Origin: Eopsaltria australis
Lineage: Eukaryota; Chordata; Aves; Passeriformes; Petroicidae
Assembly (NCBI GenBank): GCA_034509425.1
Contig: JAVTVJ010000951.1
Location: 248,001-312,000, forward strand
DNA: 64,000 nucleotides
Reading direction: 5' to 3'
Shown here: piece by piece, positions 12,310 through 22,395 of the stretch
Layout: every line of letters starts with the position of its first letter
Numbering within the stretch: the stretch's first letter is position 1
Made by a program: the position numbers and the translations under genes
Notes under the pieces: generated by a model
The model's input: the letters and a program-made list of their open reading frames with translations, nothing else
Database searches by the model: none
Told to the model about the DNA's origin: nothing

Positions 12310-12725
12310 TGTCGGTCAGGGTGTTGGTAGTAGTTCACTTAGAAGGTGGCTGCAGTCCTCTGGGAGTGATAGATGTGGTTCTGTTGAAGCAGTGATCCTG
12401 TGAAAGGTGTAGTTCTCCTCTGAAGGTCCAATGGTGCTGTAGAAGGGTCTGGTCTTCCTCTGGGAATCCAGTGGAAAAGCTGACTTGTGGTGTTTCAAAT
12501 TCTAGTTTATATTCAGTTAGGGATACATTGGTTCCTCATCCTGGGCGGAGCATCTCACAATGGGATGATGGAGTTTATCAGTGGGACTTAATGGCCCATT
12601 AACTGCAGCCATTAGGGACGAGCAAAGCAAAGTGCCCCACCTGGCTCTAAGGGCTGGCCCATTAGAGAACATGTCCCGGAGCCATCAGGGATGAGCCAGG
12701 AACACTGCCCCACCCGGCCCCAACA
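12310..12725 (-). mobile_element. LTR-like element (minus)
   Basis: On the minus strand the block begins TGTTGGGGCCGGG and ends ACCGACA, giving TG...CA ends. Inside are near-repeats of GATGAGCCAGGAACACTGCC and GACGAGCAAAGCAAAGTGCC, and a string of short related words around CTCTGAAGGTCC / CTCTGGGAATCC. I recognise the type as an avian LTR, but I found neither a matching target duplication nor a clear AATAAA. Confidence 0.5.
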
Positions 12726-12771
12726 TCCCATGAAGATGGTGATAGAATACATACCATTGTAACCTAAGACA

Positions 12772-12840
12772 AATAATAACAATAACAATAACAATAACAA
12801 TAACAATAACAATAACAATAACAATAACAATAACAATAAT
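12772..12840. repeat. AATAAC hexamer microsatellite
   Basis: A perfect or nearly perfect run of about eleven AATAAC units directly follows the LTR-like element. On the minus strand it encodes a long leucine run in an otherwise meaningless frame. Confidence 0.95.
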
Positions 12841-13160
12841 AGCAGGAAAATTATTGTATCATAAAGGTCTAAAAAGCAAGAACTTTGAGTTTTGTGCCAC
12901 TTATATAGTTGCAAGTAAAAAAAGAACTAACAGAAAGGCTGTCTTTTCTTGATATTTAACATAGCAAAATATATACATTTCAGTGAAGGCAGTTTTGGAT
13001 TTGGCTTAGACTTTTAATAAGAGTGACAAGAAGAAAGTTATCTACATAAAGTCCAGCTGCTCTATTTTGCCTATACAAGAGTTAGGCAAAATGATAGAAG
13101 GTTTTTACTATTGCTAATGCATTCCTTTCTCGTTAATAGAAACACCATACTGAATTCCTA
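12841..13160. other. Intergenic, nothing recognised
   Basis: AT-rich sequence between the microsatellite and a CR1 fragment. Confidence 0.5.
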
Positions 13161-13990
13161 GGGATCATAGGAACATAGAATAATTTATGTTGGAAAGGAC
13201 CTCTGGAGATTGCTTAGTCTGACCTCCTGCTTAGGGCAAGCCTGCATTAGGTTTCTCAGAGCCTTGCCCAGTCTTGTTATGATTATCTCCAATTATGAAG
13301 AATCACAACCACTGGGCATCCTCCTCCAGTGTTTGACCACCCTCATGGTACAAAAAGTTCTTCCTTATTTCTAGTCAGAAGTTCCCAAGCCCAGCTTGTG
13401 TCCTTTGTCTGTAACCTTTCCAATCAGAGTCCAATTAGATAGCTGAAGAAGCAGAAATATTACCTTTTATTCTTCTATTCTTTCAGCTGGACAAACCTGT
13501 TTCTGACAACTTCTCTTTGTACCTCTGTGCTCCATCCCTGATGTTGATGGCCTTGCACAGGCCTCACTGCAGAAGGTTTTTCTTGCACTGTGGAGTGCAA
13601 TACCAGGGGCAATACCCCAGATGTAGTCTCACAAATGCCAGATGTCAATCATTTCTCTTGACATCTTAGTTACACTTGCTGATACATCCTAGGATAGACC
13701 TGATTTTCTTTGCAGATGCTTCTTTGATTGCATATAAACTCTGTCCCAGATTTGCCTCTCTATTCGCTTCCCACAGACCAAGCCAAACCACTGGTGAGAT
13801 GATAACTTTAAATTTTGTCTGTACTGATGAGAAGCATCAAGCTGAGTTTGGGATAGGATGGAATGAGAAAACGAGTATACCATTAAACTGGCATGTGTCT
13901 TGAGCTCATACATTTTAGTACCCACTGGAATTACAACTTTTAGTGTTCAGCTTGTTCTTGTGATGGTCTTTGCAGACTCCCTGAGGATCA
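13161..13990 (-). mobile_element. CR1 LINE 3' fragment (minus)
   Basis: In reverse orientation this carries the CR1 3'-end signature: the region around ATAGAATAATTTATGTTGG, GACCTCTGGAGAT, then CATCCTCCTCCAGTGTTTGACCACCCTCATGG. Further left in CR1 order, words such as CAGATGTAGTCTCACAAATG also match the family. It is old and diverged. The 5' limit (right side) is approximate and no reverse transcriptase reading frame survives. Confidence 0.75.
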
Positions 13991-15939
13991 GGTCTGGTAG
14001 GCCAGTGGCTATTTTTCAAAAATATTCTCCTGTCCATTATTAACACTGTGTGTCAAATCTTTTCTAGCACACAGAGGCTGTGTGATCCCATACACATATT
14101 TTTCATTATCATATTTAGTATAGTGGATAGTGTAGATCATACCTGGAGATAAAATGTGTGGGTGTTAATGGTCTTCTTCTTCTTGAAGAGCACTGATGAA
14201 AGTGTCTTCAATCACCCCGACCTCTCTGACACAGATGCTAACAACCCATTTTCCCTATGTCGTACAGCTCTAATAATCTGTTCCCTGCTGGTCCCTGGCT
14301 CTGCTCCACTGACAATGACCACTCATTTTCTCTGAAGTTGTTTCATCAAAAAAACCAAGAAATTAAACCAGGACCATCCAATTATAAGACAAAATTTTGG
14401 TCCATAAAATTGTGTTCTTGGTTTTAAATAAAACATTAAATGTCTGCTTTATCATATTCAGAACAAACAAACAAAAAACCAAAACAAAAAAAAAGTCACT
14501 TAGCTTCAAAAGTCTTATAATTCTTACATTCTTATTTAAACCAAGTTCTTGGTCAGAATATGTGGCTTTCATACACCAATGAAATCTTTAATCAATTGAG
14601 CAATATCCAAAATTTAAAAATTCCCTCTTTTATGAAGATCCAACTCAACACAAAGTCATTAAAAAAGGTTCAGGCTTGAACATTTACTCATAAAACTCCC
14701 TGTCTCATGCCCAAATTGCTAAGGATACAAAAATAAATTTCCACTCATGGCTGTAACTACTAATATTTCCAGATATCCTTCTGCCACTTCAAATGAAGAA
14801 ATATGAACTCCATATATAAAGATTCAACAGAGCAATAAATTTTATCCTAAGTATACATTGACAGCAATTTCATGTTTGAGTTGTTTTAGTTGATTGTACA
14901 TGAATTATCACAATATTAGAGAATAGGTACTTTTAAACCCACTTGACAATATGACTTTTTAATACTGAAGTTGTACAGTGGCACCTGTAATCACTTACAT
15001 GGTAGCAGCAAAATTATTAGGTAATTCTTTATCAAAGAGACACTAACGGCCTCCTTAGAAACAAGTTTAATTTTAAAAGACATCCCTTGTTATACCATAA
15101 GTGAAAGAATTTATATGACAAATTCTTATTGGATAATTTATTCCTTGCAGAAAAAAATGCTTGAACATATTGAATACATCAGAAAAAAAAGTAATGAAAA
15201 TTTAAGGACTTTCACATAATTCTGATTATTTCTGAAATAAGTTTCCTTTTGAATGACAGAATATTTAACTGCATGAAGAATTGCAAAGATTACACAATTC
15301 TCCTGTTCCTGTAAATTTGTGTATGTATAATAGCCAATTTAAAATATGTATATGTGGTTATTGTGTCAACTGAATTATTAAGTATCACGTAAGGACTTTT
15401 CTCAATTACAATGAAAGATTTTAGTAAGATCAGTCTGCTTTTTGATGTTGTGGAGAATTTCTGTCGCCTCTTGTCCAGATAGTTTTCATGCAGATTAAAG
15501 AAGTTAGGCTGATTTTTCTCATGTGTCTAATGCACACAGAGCTATTCTGGATGCTGAGAAAACTACACTATTTCTTCTTTGCATACAAACCACAGCTAAT
15601 TCATAAAATTTTTTCTCTACCTATTGTAGAGACAGCAGAAGGATACAGATGGATACCTAGCAAAAATTTCTTTATTCCAAATATGCAAAACAGTTACTGA
15701 TGGTAAACATTTCAGTTTTCTTAAATAAGAAGAGGTACTGATTATGAATCTTGCAGCTGCAGTCCATCTCATCATATCTGGAGTATCCCAAAAATAAAAA
15801 GAAGTTCTCTTAACTCTCTTCTACTTGTGAGATTTTCTGAGATTTATGAGAACTTAGAACAGATATGTCCAGATTTGATAGCCAATCCTTCTCTGACTCA
15901 GAGGTGTTTAGTAGGTCTCTCGATGTCTTTCAGAGTTAC
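13991..15939. other. AT-rich intergenic DNA
   Basis: No recognisable gene or repeat. Poly-A-rich stretches occur around 14460-14490 and 15180. The open frames are 70 codons or shorter. Confidence 0.5.
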
Positions 15940-16165
15940 TTTAAGAAATTCTTCACTATGAGGGTGGTGAGGCGCTGGAACAGATTGCTTGGAGATGTTG
16001 TGGTTGCCTCATCCCTGGAAGTATTCAGGGCCAGGTTGGATGGGTCTCTGAGCAAACTGGTCTAGTGGGAGGTGTCCCTGCCCATGGCACAGAGGTTGGA
16101 ACTGGAAGATTTTTTATATCCCTCCCAATCCAAACCATGATTCTATAATTCTGTGATTCATGTCA
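15940..16165 (+). mobile_element. CR1 LINE 3' end (plus)
   Basis: The CR1 3' terminus is clear: AAATTCTTCACTATGAGGGT, GTGGTGAGGCGCTGGAACAG, ATCCCTGGAAGTATTCAGGG, GTCTAGTGGGAGGTGTCCCT, ending in the characteristic TTCTATAATTCTGTGATTC tail. It is a short 5'-truncated copy with no coding capacity. Confidence 0.9.
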
Positions 16166-16976
16166 TCTTTACAACACCTTTCCACAAGGAACCAGAAGTG
16201 TTTGCTTGATGCAAGCTGAAATGCAGCATGATGGGAAGCAACTCTCTGACCACTCTGATATATTGCCCTGACAGAGGAATTCCAGTGCATCCCCCTAGGG
16301 CCTTCTGCCCATGAGAAATTTGACATTAGTGCTTTACCTTACCAAGGACCAAGCACTGGTCCCTGGACTTAGCAGAGCTCTGTCAATAAATAATTTTTAC
16401 CCTCAATGCAGAAAAATGTCTCCAGATGATGTAAATATAACAACAATCCACTGTTTTCTCACTATTGTCAGTATATATTGTTAGAATACTAACCCCCTAC
16501 AGATGACCAGATTATAAATAGAATAAGTAAAAAGTGAGATGAGACTGTGTTGCGTTAAATTATAAAATAAAACATAAAATAAAATATAAATTGGTCTTAC
16601 TAATGTCCTTGCAGATAAGTTACTTTGGGTTCTTTCCACACAAAAATAGAGATTTCTGGTACTCTTGGTACATGTAAAATGCTAGACATAATCTGCATTT
16701 ATAAGATTAAAGTGATCATTTACTGGGACCATATCTGATGATTTTGTTTCAATCTTCAAGTTAATTTAGTTTTAAAACAATAGCCACACAGATAGATCAG
16801 TGTGTTGGTCTCTGAATTTATTCAATATGGTCTTATTTAACCATCTGGACAAGTTCAGGTCTTATTTTATTTCTCTTTCCTAATGGGGCTTCTTTTAGTG
16901 CATGCGGTTTTGGCAGGATACCAGTGGCTATATATATCTGTGTGGTACATTGTGTCCAAAATGGCTGGTAGCTCGT
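16166..16976. other. AT-rich intergenic DNA, nothing recognised
   Basis: No gene or repeat recognised. Its last five bases (CTCGT) are the left flank of the next LTR. Confidence 0.5.
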
Positions 16977-18054
16977 TGTCCTGGTTTGAAGGACAGGTGT
17001 CTGTTAAGGAAGGCAGGAGCCTCCCTTGGAATGGGAAATTGTAACCCCTCTCCCTCCGAATTATTATAAATTTGAAATCAAGAGGCTCGCAGGCAAAGAT
17101 GTGGGAATAGGAATAACAGTTCTTTACTAATATCTAAAACAAAGCTAACAAATAACAACAGCTATGACGTTAACTAACAAACAGAACTAGAAACCCAGTG
17201 GCAGCCTGCTTGGCTTCAGGCACCTTTCTCTTTTGGTGCAGTTCCAGTCACAGCCTGCAGGGGGCGCGCTGGGTGTGATGATTCCCCGGCAGCTGCAGGG
17301 GGCGCTCTGGGTGTGATGATTCCCTGCTGGCTGCAGGGGGTGCTCTGGGTGTGATGATTCCCCGCTGGCTGCAGGGGGCGCTCTGGGTGTGAGGATTCCC
17401 TGGTGGCTTCAGGGGGCGCTCTAGGTATGATGATTCCCCGGCAGCTGCAGGGGGTGCTCCGGCGTGAGCTCAGGTAGCACACGGCAATGGCGGCTGCCCA
17501 AGGCAGGGAGGGATGGAGGAGAGCCTTTGTTCCACAGACCCTCGGGGGGCAGCTGGTGTCGGTGCCGCAGCAGGATCCCCGGACACAGGGAGCTGGGACG
17601 TTAAGAGGTCCCAACGTGCAGGGGGAAACCCCGCTACAATGTAGCGAAGAAACTCGGAGCAGCGAGGAGGAGCGGGAGAGAGACAGGCTGGTGGCAGGCA
17701 GCTCCCGATGGGGCAGAGGGCAGAGACTCACAGCAGACAGACCGGCAGCTCCGTGCTGGCTTCTCAGAGGGCCGTGGGTTCCGCAGACAGCAGCTCCGAC
17801 TGTCCAGCTCCGAGGGTCCCGAGTAAGAGAGCGACCTCCCCCCTGCCCTTGCTTTTCAGTCTCCAAAATCTCGAGTTGTCAAGCCCTGCTTCCATGAGGG
17901 GCAATTCTGCCGCACCCTGCCAAGGAGAAAGGCCCCTAGCCTTGTGCTTTGTTTCTCTTAAGTACTCAGCAATTAGCTCAGTCATTTGTGTCTTAGCAAC
18001 CCATGGGAGAAAAAATTCCTGAGGAAAAAAAAACCTAAAATCCAACCTCCAACA
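16977..18054 (-). mobile_element. Solo LTR of the ERV-C (ERVL) family
   Basis: In reverse orientation this is a third copy of the LTRs that bound ERV-C. On the plus strand it runs from TGTCCTGGTTTGAAGG to CCTCCAACA. Its flanks are CTCGT (16972-16976) and CTGGT (18055-18059), a 5-bp target duplication with one mismatch, as expected of ERVL elements. At 1078 bp it is longer than the provirus LTRs (917 and 936 bp), mostly because its internal 38-bp tandem repeat has more units. Open frames within it (up to 216 codons) come from this GC-rich repeat and are not genes. Confidence 0.9.
17253..17462. repeat. 38-bp tandem repeat inside the solo LTR
   Basis: The word CTGCAG (once CTTCAG) recurs at 17255, 17293, 17331, 17369, 17407 and 17445, an exact 38-bp period. 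Each unit carries GGGGGCGCTCTGGGTGTGA-like sequence followed by TGATTCCC. There are five full units and a partial sixth. The provirus LTRs have two (41760-41819) and three (48021-48117) starts of the same unit. Confidence 0.95.
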
Positions 18055-18765
18055 CTGGTTTATCATCTCACATGTTTGTTAAAGACTGTCCTATGAATCC
18101 TCTTCAGAAATGATCCATAAGTTCATTTGCTTATCTGCATTTGCAGACTACCCTTAAGTCAGGCGTAAGCTCTGTGTATGGTGGGTCTGCCCACGGAATT
18201 TACTTTAATCACTGAAATTCAGAGCTAATGTCATAAGATAATAATTGATCGCTGCCTTACCTGTACCACCAGGCAAGTGAAAAGACCTAAAATCTAAAAT
18301 AATGTACAACATTCAATACAAAATCAGGTATCTAAATGGAGCATTTGTGCTATTTAAGTTAAAAATGTTAAGTGCATAACTTAAATATTTATTGCAGTTT
18401 TTAGCTAATGTGTTTAGACTACACCAATTACAGTCATCTCTTATTGGGCCTTAACACTGTGGTGCAGCTGGCATGATCTAATGGCATAACAATTTATTAT
18501 GTATCATAGCTCAGCTTGGATTTAAAATACTATTAGTAGGGTTATAAAACTGAGGGGTTTGCTTTGACATAAATCTGTATTTTATGGAGAACAGGTGTAT
18601 CTATTCCCTTTACTATGTACTAAAATATTTAGTGTAGAACTCATGAATATGTTTACGACATTCAAAAATTTGCTAGCTGACATTTATTCCTTGTGTGAAA
18701 TTTGTATTTGATTATGAAAATGTAAGAGAAACTACAGACATTAGCTGATTTACACAATGGAATTG
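18055..18765. other. AT-rich intergenic DNA, nothing recognised
   Basis: No gene or repeat recognised. Its end, GAATTG (18760-18765), is the duplication flanking the next LTR. Confidence 0.5.
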
Positions 18766-19415
18766 TGTGGCAGTTGTCAATATAGAAACGAGACCTAGGG
18801 GCTTGAGGACTTCCTGGTGGATTGGTCCATCGGGGAGTCGCCCCCCTGCTATAAAAACATCCATGGTTTAGCCTGGTTGTAGTCACACCCCAGTTAACAC
18901 CCAAAGTTGACACCCCTTGTTCCGATTGAATATGTTATTTGTCTATCACAAAGGTGATTGACAGGTTGTTCTGGAAAGTTCTCTGTACCCCTGTTTATGA
19001 TTTGTTGTTATCCCCAAACCACTCCCCTGTTTCTATATTATTTGCTGCTGTTGAAAGCTCCCGCCTTAATCCCACCCCAAGCCTTTACCCTGATTGGTTG
19101 TTTATTGTAATACATAAGTTGCTGTCGAGAGCTAGTCGGGGCTCCTTTGACTTTGGGGTTCCAGGGAATAAACCTCTCTGTTGCCTGAAGCTTAGAGTCG
19201 CTCCTGCCTTTGTGATTCCTCCTGAACCAAACCCAAGACGACCCTCCACGCCTTCCTCCCTGTGTGGAATCCTCGGGGTTCTCTCGGCTCTCATCCTAAC
19301 GGACAGGGGGTTGAGGTAGCACAGTGGTGAGGAAGGCAACCACCGAGCAGAGGCACCGTGCCTGGGATCGGAGGACGAGTAGGTATTACACCGAAAAATA
19401 ATATAAAACTTTACA
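18766..19415 (+). mobile_element. Solo LTR with GAATTG target duplication (ERVK-like)
   Basis: The LTR runs from TGTGGCAGTTGTC to AAAACTTTACA and is flanked by perfect 6-bp duplications GAATTG at 18760-18765 and 19416-19421. A 6-bp duplication is typical of class II (ERVK). TATAAAA is at 18850-18856 and AATAAA at 19167-19172. It shares the CCATGGTTTAGCC word and the TTCTGGAAAGTTCT block with the LTRs at 2149, 27336 and 39483, so it belongs to the same broad group as ERV-B. Confidence 0.85.
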
Positions 19416-19421
19416 GAATTG

Positions 19422-20509
19422 CTTGGGCAGATTTCTTATGTGTCACCATAACATTTAAGGTATAATAAAAAATTGCAGTTACTTAGTTGCAAATTATTCA
19501 ATTTAATCTTCTGAAGAAAATTTTATTGGCAATATTTGGAAGCTGACCTTTACCTGCATGACACTTTCAACAAGAAATGTCAAGAAAGCTTACTAATTAC
19601 TTTTACAGCACATTAATAGTTTATAACATTTATTTTTGATCATTTAAGGAAACCCACATACTACATAAACACCCTGCTATAACAGAGGCGTTTGACACTT
19701 CACAGCACCATGAAAAGGAATTTGATTTCTTAACGATCATAAAGGAATGGAAGTAGTAGGGGCCAAACTGTGACACTTCACTCATTTTAAATTGATCTTA
19801 AATGTATGAATGTATGTACTTACTATAATGGAGCAACAGAAGAGTAAGATGATGCTATGTATGAGACATCAGGATGTGCCTCTAGGTAATGCATGCTCTG
19901 AAAGAGTGCACTGACTACACCAAATATCTTGAGAACATTGCTCATGAAAATACTTCTATATATGAATTTGAGAAAAAAAAGTCTTATCTGAAATGGACCC
20001 AAAGAAAGGCAGTGTAGAAGAGGATCTAACTCTGTATTTCTCCTTGCACTTTTATCCAAGTTTGAAAGCTTTTCTACAGAAGTTTTGCCAGAGATGGAAG
20101 CAAAGCATCCAATTCTGGGCTAGAAAAATTATTTGTCTGAGATTAATTTTTTTTCTTGCTGTGGATACTCTAGATCTCTTCAGCTGAGAAATTCATCCTG
20201 TTCTCCATTCATAGCTGGTAGAAGAAATAGGCACTTTTGGGGCCCAATTTATCTAGTTTTGAAATAGGTAGCTTAAATAATTTGAATCTCACTCTGAAAA
20301 CACATAGGTATCCACTGGGTACAAAAGAAACCTAAGCTCAGATGTAGGTGTTTTTATTTGGGTTATCTAAATATCACCCCTCCTGTTTATTTGATGGGAG
20401 AAAGATTAATGAGCATTCAGTAAAAAAAACCTCATGGGACTTCTTTTTTTCCACAAAACAGTGTAATTATCTAGTGCAAAAACAGGCTTTTTAAAGCATA
20501 TTAATAGTG
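19422..20509. other. AT-rich intergenic DNA, nothing recognised
   Basis: Short open frames only. No RNA or repeat signal recognised. Confidence 0.5.
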
Positions 20510-21727
20510 AGAGAAGGTCTCAGGAAAATATTAGTCTCATACTTGTTGAAGATGGCCACCTGACCAAAAGGGACTAAGAAAATCCAGAAACATTCCAGGT
20601 TTTTTTCCCTCAGTTTTCAATGTTAATGGTAGACCTTGGGCTGCTCGGTCACCTGAGATGGAACACCAAAACTGTGGGAACTTCTGACTGGTTTTGAACC
20701 CTGAAATTGTATGAGCTGAATATTCTTAAGTCCATGGAACCTGGTGGATTTCATCCCAGAGTACTGAAGCAGATAACAAATGTTACTGCAGGACCTCCTC
20801 CATCATCCATCAACGAAGGTCTTGGGAGTCTGGGAAGGTTCATGCTGACTGGAAGCCAGCCAATGCTATCTCAGTTTACAAGGATGGCATGAGGGACTCA
20901 GAAAACTACAGGCCTGTTACTCTAACCTTACTTTCTTGAAAAATTCTGGAGAAGATCATACTGGTCCTATTGAAAGGCATTTAAAGGCCGATGCAGTGAT
21001 CAGACTCAGTCAGCATGTGTTCACAAATGGAAAGGGCTGCTTGCCTTGCAGAGAGATTTAGATAGAGTGGACCATTAGACAGTGGTTAATGGGATGAAAT
21101 TTAATATCAAATGACAGATTCTGCAGGTAGGATGGCATAACACCAGGCACAAGTATGAATTGGGAAAGGAGCAGCTGGAAAGAAGTGCTGCAGAAAGGGC
21201 CCTGCAGGTGCTCTCTGACAGCAGGGTCAGTGTCAGTCAGCAGCATGTCCTGGTAGACAAGAGGACAAACCCCACCCTGGGGTGCATCAAGAACAGCATC
21301 ACCACCTGCTCAAAGGCATGGATTATCCCACTGTATTCAGCATTGGTTTGGCCTTAGCTTGAGTGCTGTGCACAGTTCTGGGCCCCACTAAATTAAGAAA
21401 GATATTAAGGCACTCAAATGTGTCCAGAGGAAGGAAAGAAAGCTGGTAAAAGTCATGGAAGGAATGTCCTATGAGAAGCAGTTGAGGACTTGGGGTTTCT
21501 CTAGTTTGGAGAAAAAGAAACTGAGGAGTGATCTCATTGCTTTGTATGCCTTGCTGAGGAGGGGCGATGGGGAAAGGGGAGTGCAGAACACTTCTCCCTG
21601 GGATCCAGTGATAAGACTTATGGGAATGGTTCAAAGCTGTGACAGGAGAGGAACAGACTAGATTAGGTAAAATTTCTTTACTAAGATGATGGTCAAACAC
21701 TGGAACAGGCTTCCTAGAGAGGTGGTC
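20510..21727 (+). mobile_element. CR1 LINE, part 1 of 3 (interrupted)
   Basis: The CR1 3' half is present in forward orientation, with words from the decayed reverse transcriptase ORF and 3' region: CTACAGGCCTGTTACTCTAA, AAATTCTGGAGAAGATC, CTGTGCACAGTTCTGGGCCC, GAAACTGAGGAGTGATCTCA and AACACTGGAACAGGCTTCC. It stops abruptly at GAGAGGTGGTC, where ERV-A begins, and resumes at 27190. The reading frame is broken throughout and the 5' edge is approximate. Confidence 0.9.
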
Positions 21728-22084
21728 TGTCGGTGGCGAGAGAAGCAAGATGTAGATCCAATGTGAATCATAAATCAAGCTCGTTTATTGTCAGACAGTG
21801 CACATACTTATACTACTTTACGTGCTCAAAATATTATTTACTTACAGAAGTTTCACACGGGATCTTTCTTAATTAGAGCACTACATATTATCGAAGGCCT
21901 ACAATAACAGTTCTTCTCCAAGTTAATCTTTGGACACCTGCAGCTTGTTTTCAGCTTTCATGTCTCCCTTTCCCACAGCTGTCTTGAGAATAACCTTGAG
22001 CAGAGGCCTAACTCTTGTCTATGGGGCCTGGATTGCTCACTTATACTTTATGTTTGTGCAGCCAGAGGTGGCCATTTCCCAACA
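21728..22084 (-). repeat. ERV-A 3' LTR
   Basis: On the plus strand it runs TGTCGGTGGCGAG to CATTTCCCAACA; on the minus strand it begins TGTTGGGAAATGG. AATAAA is at plus 21784-21789 as TTTATT. It matches 26829-27189 along its full length. Confidence 0.95.
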
Positions 22085-22395
22085 TATCCCCCTTCTTTTC
22101 TTTGAGCAATCCAGGCCTGGTTTACACTTTTTTCTACTGTATTCATCAAACACTTAACTACACATGGCAATAATACACTTATGATTATAATAATTACTAA
22201 AACTATCAATTTAATTTTTACAAATTTCACTAACCAGTCTTTAAAACTTAAGCTTGTTAACCAGTCTCTTAAAGGTGTACTTTTAAGTGTACTACTATCT
22301 GTATCTTTTTCATGATTTAACACACATACTTGCAACCTTACAATTCCTCTTTCTGTTTTAATCAGTATGAGTTTGTTTATGGCATTACCAGCCAT
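22048..22395 (-). pseudogene. ERV-A env-like transmembrane tail
   Basis: A 115-codon open frame at the 3' end of the internal region runs through the polypurine tract into U3. Residues 61-80 form a strong membrane-spanning segment (IKLIVLVIIIIISVLLPCVV), preceded by a KDWLVKF-type stretch and followed by a short, probably cytoplasmic, tail. This is the position and shape of the C-terminus of a retroviral Env transmembrane subunit. No surface subunit, fusion peptide or immunosuppressive-domain region was recognised upstream, so this is at best a truncated env. The assignment rests on position and topology rather than motif identity. Confidence 0.5.
22085..22103 (-). promoter_or_regulatory. ERV-A polypurine tract
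   Basis: On the minus strand AAAGAAAAGAAGGGGGATA lies immediately before the 3' LTR start. This is the plus-strand DNA primer site, and its position confirms the orientation. Confidence 0.85.

Noticed and set aside
12612..12914. A 100-codon minus-strand ORF with a long leucine run
   Set aside because: It is produced by translation of the AATAAC microsatellite and the adjoining LTR.
17216..17866. A 216-codon minus-strand ORF
   Set aside because: It is the 38-bp LTR tandem repeat and GC-rich LTR sequence read in frame; the equivalent frames in the other LTR copies differ.
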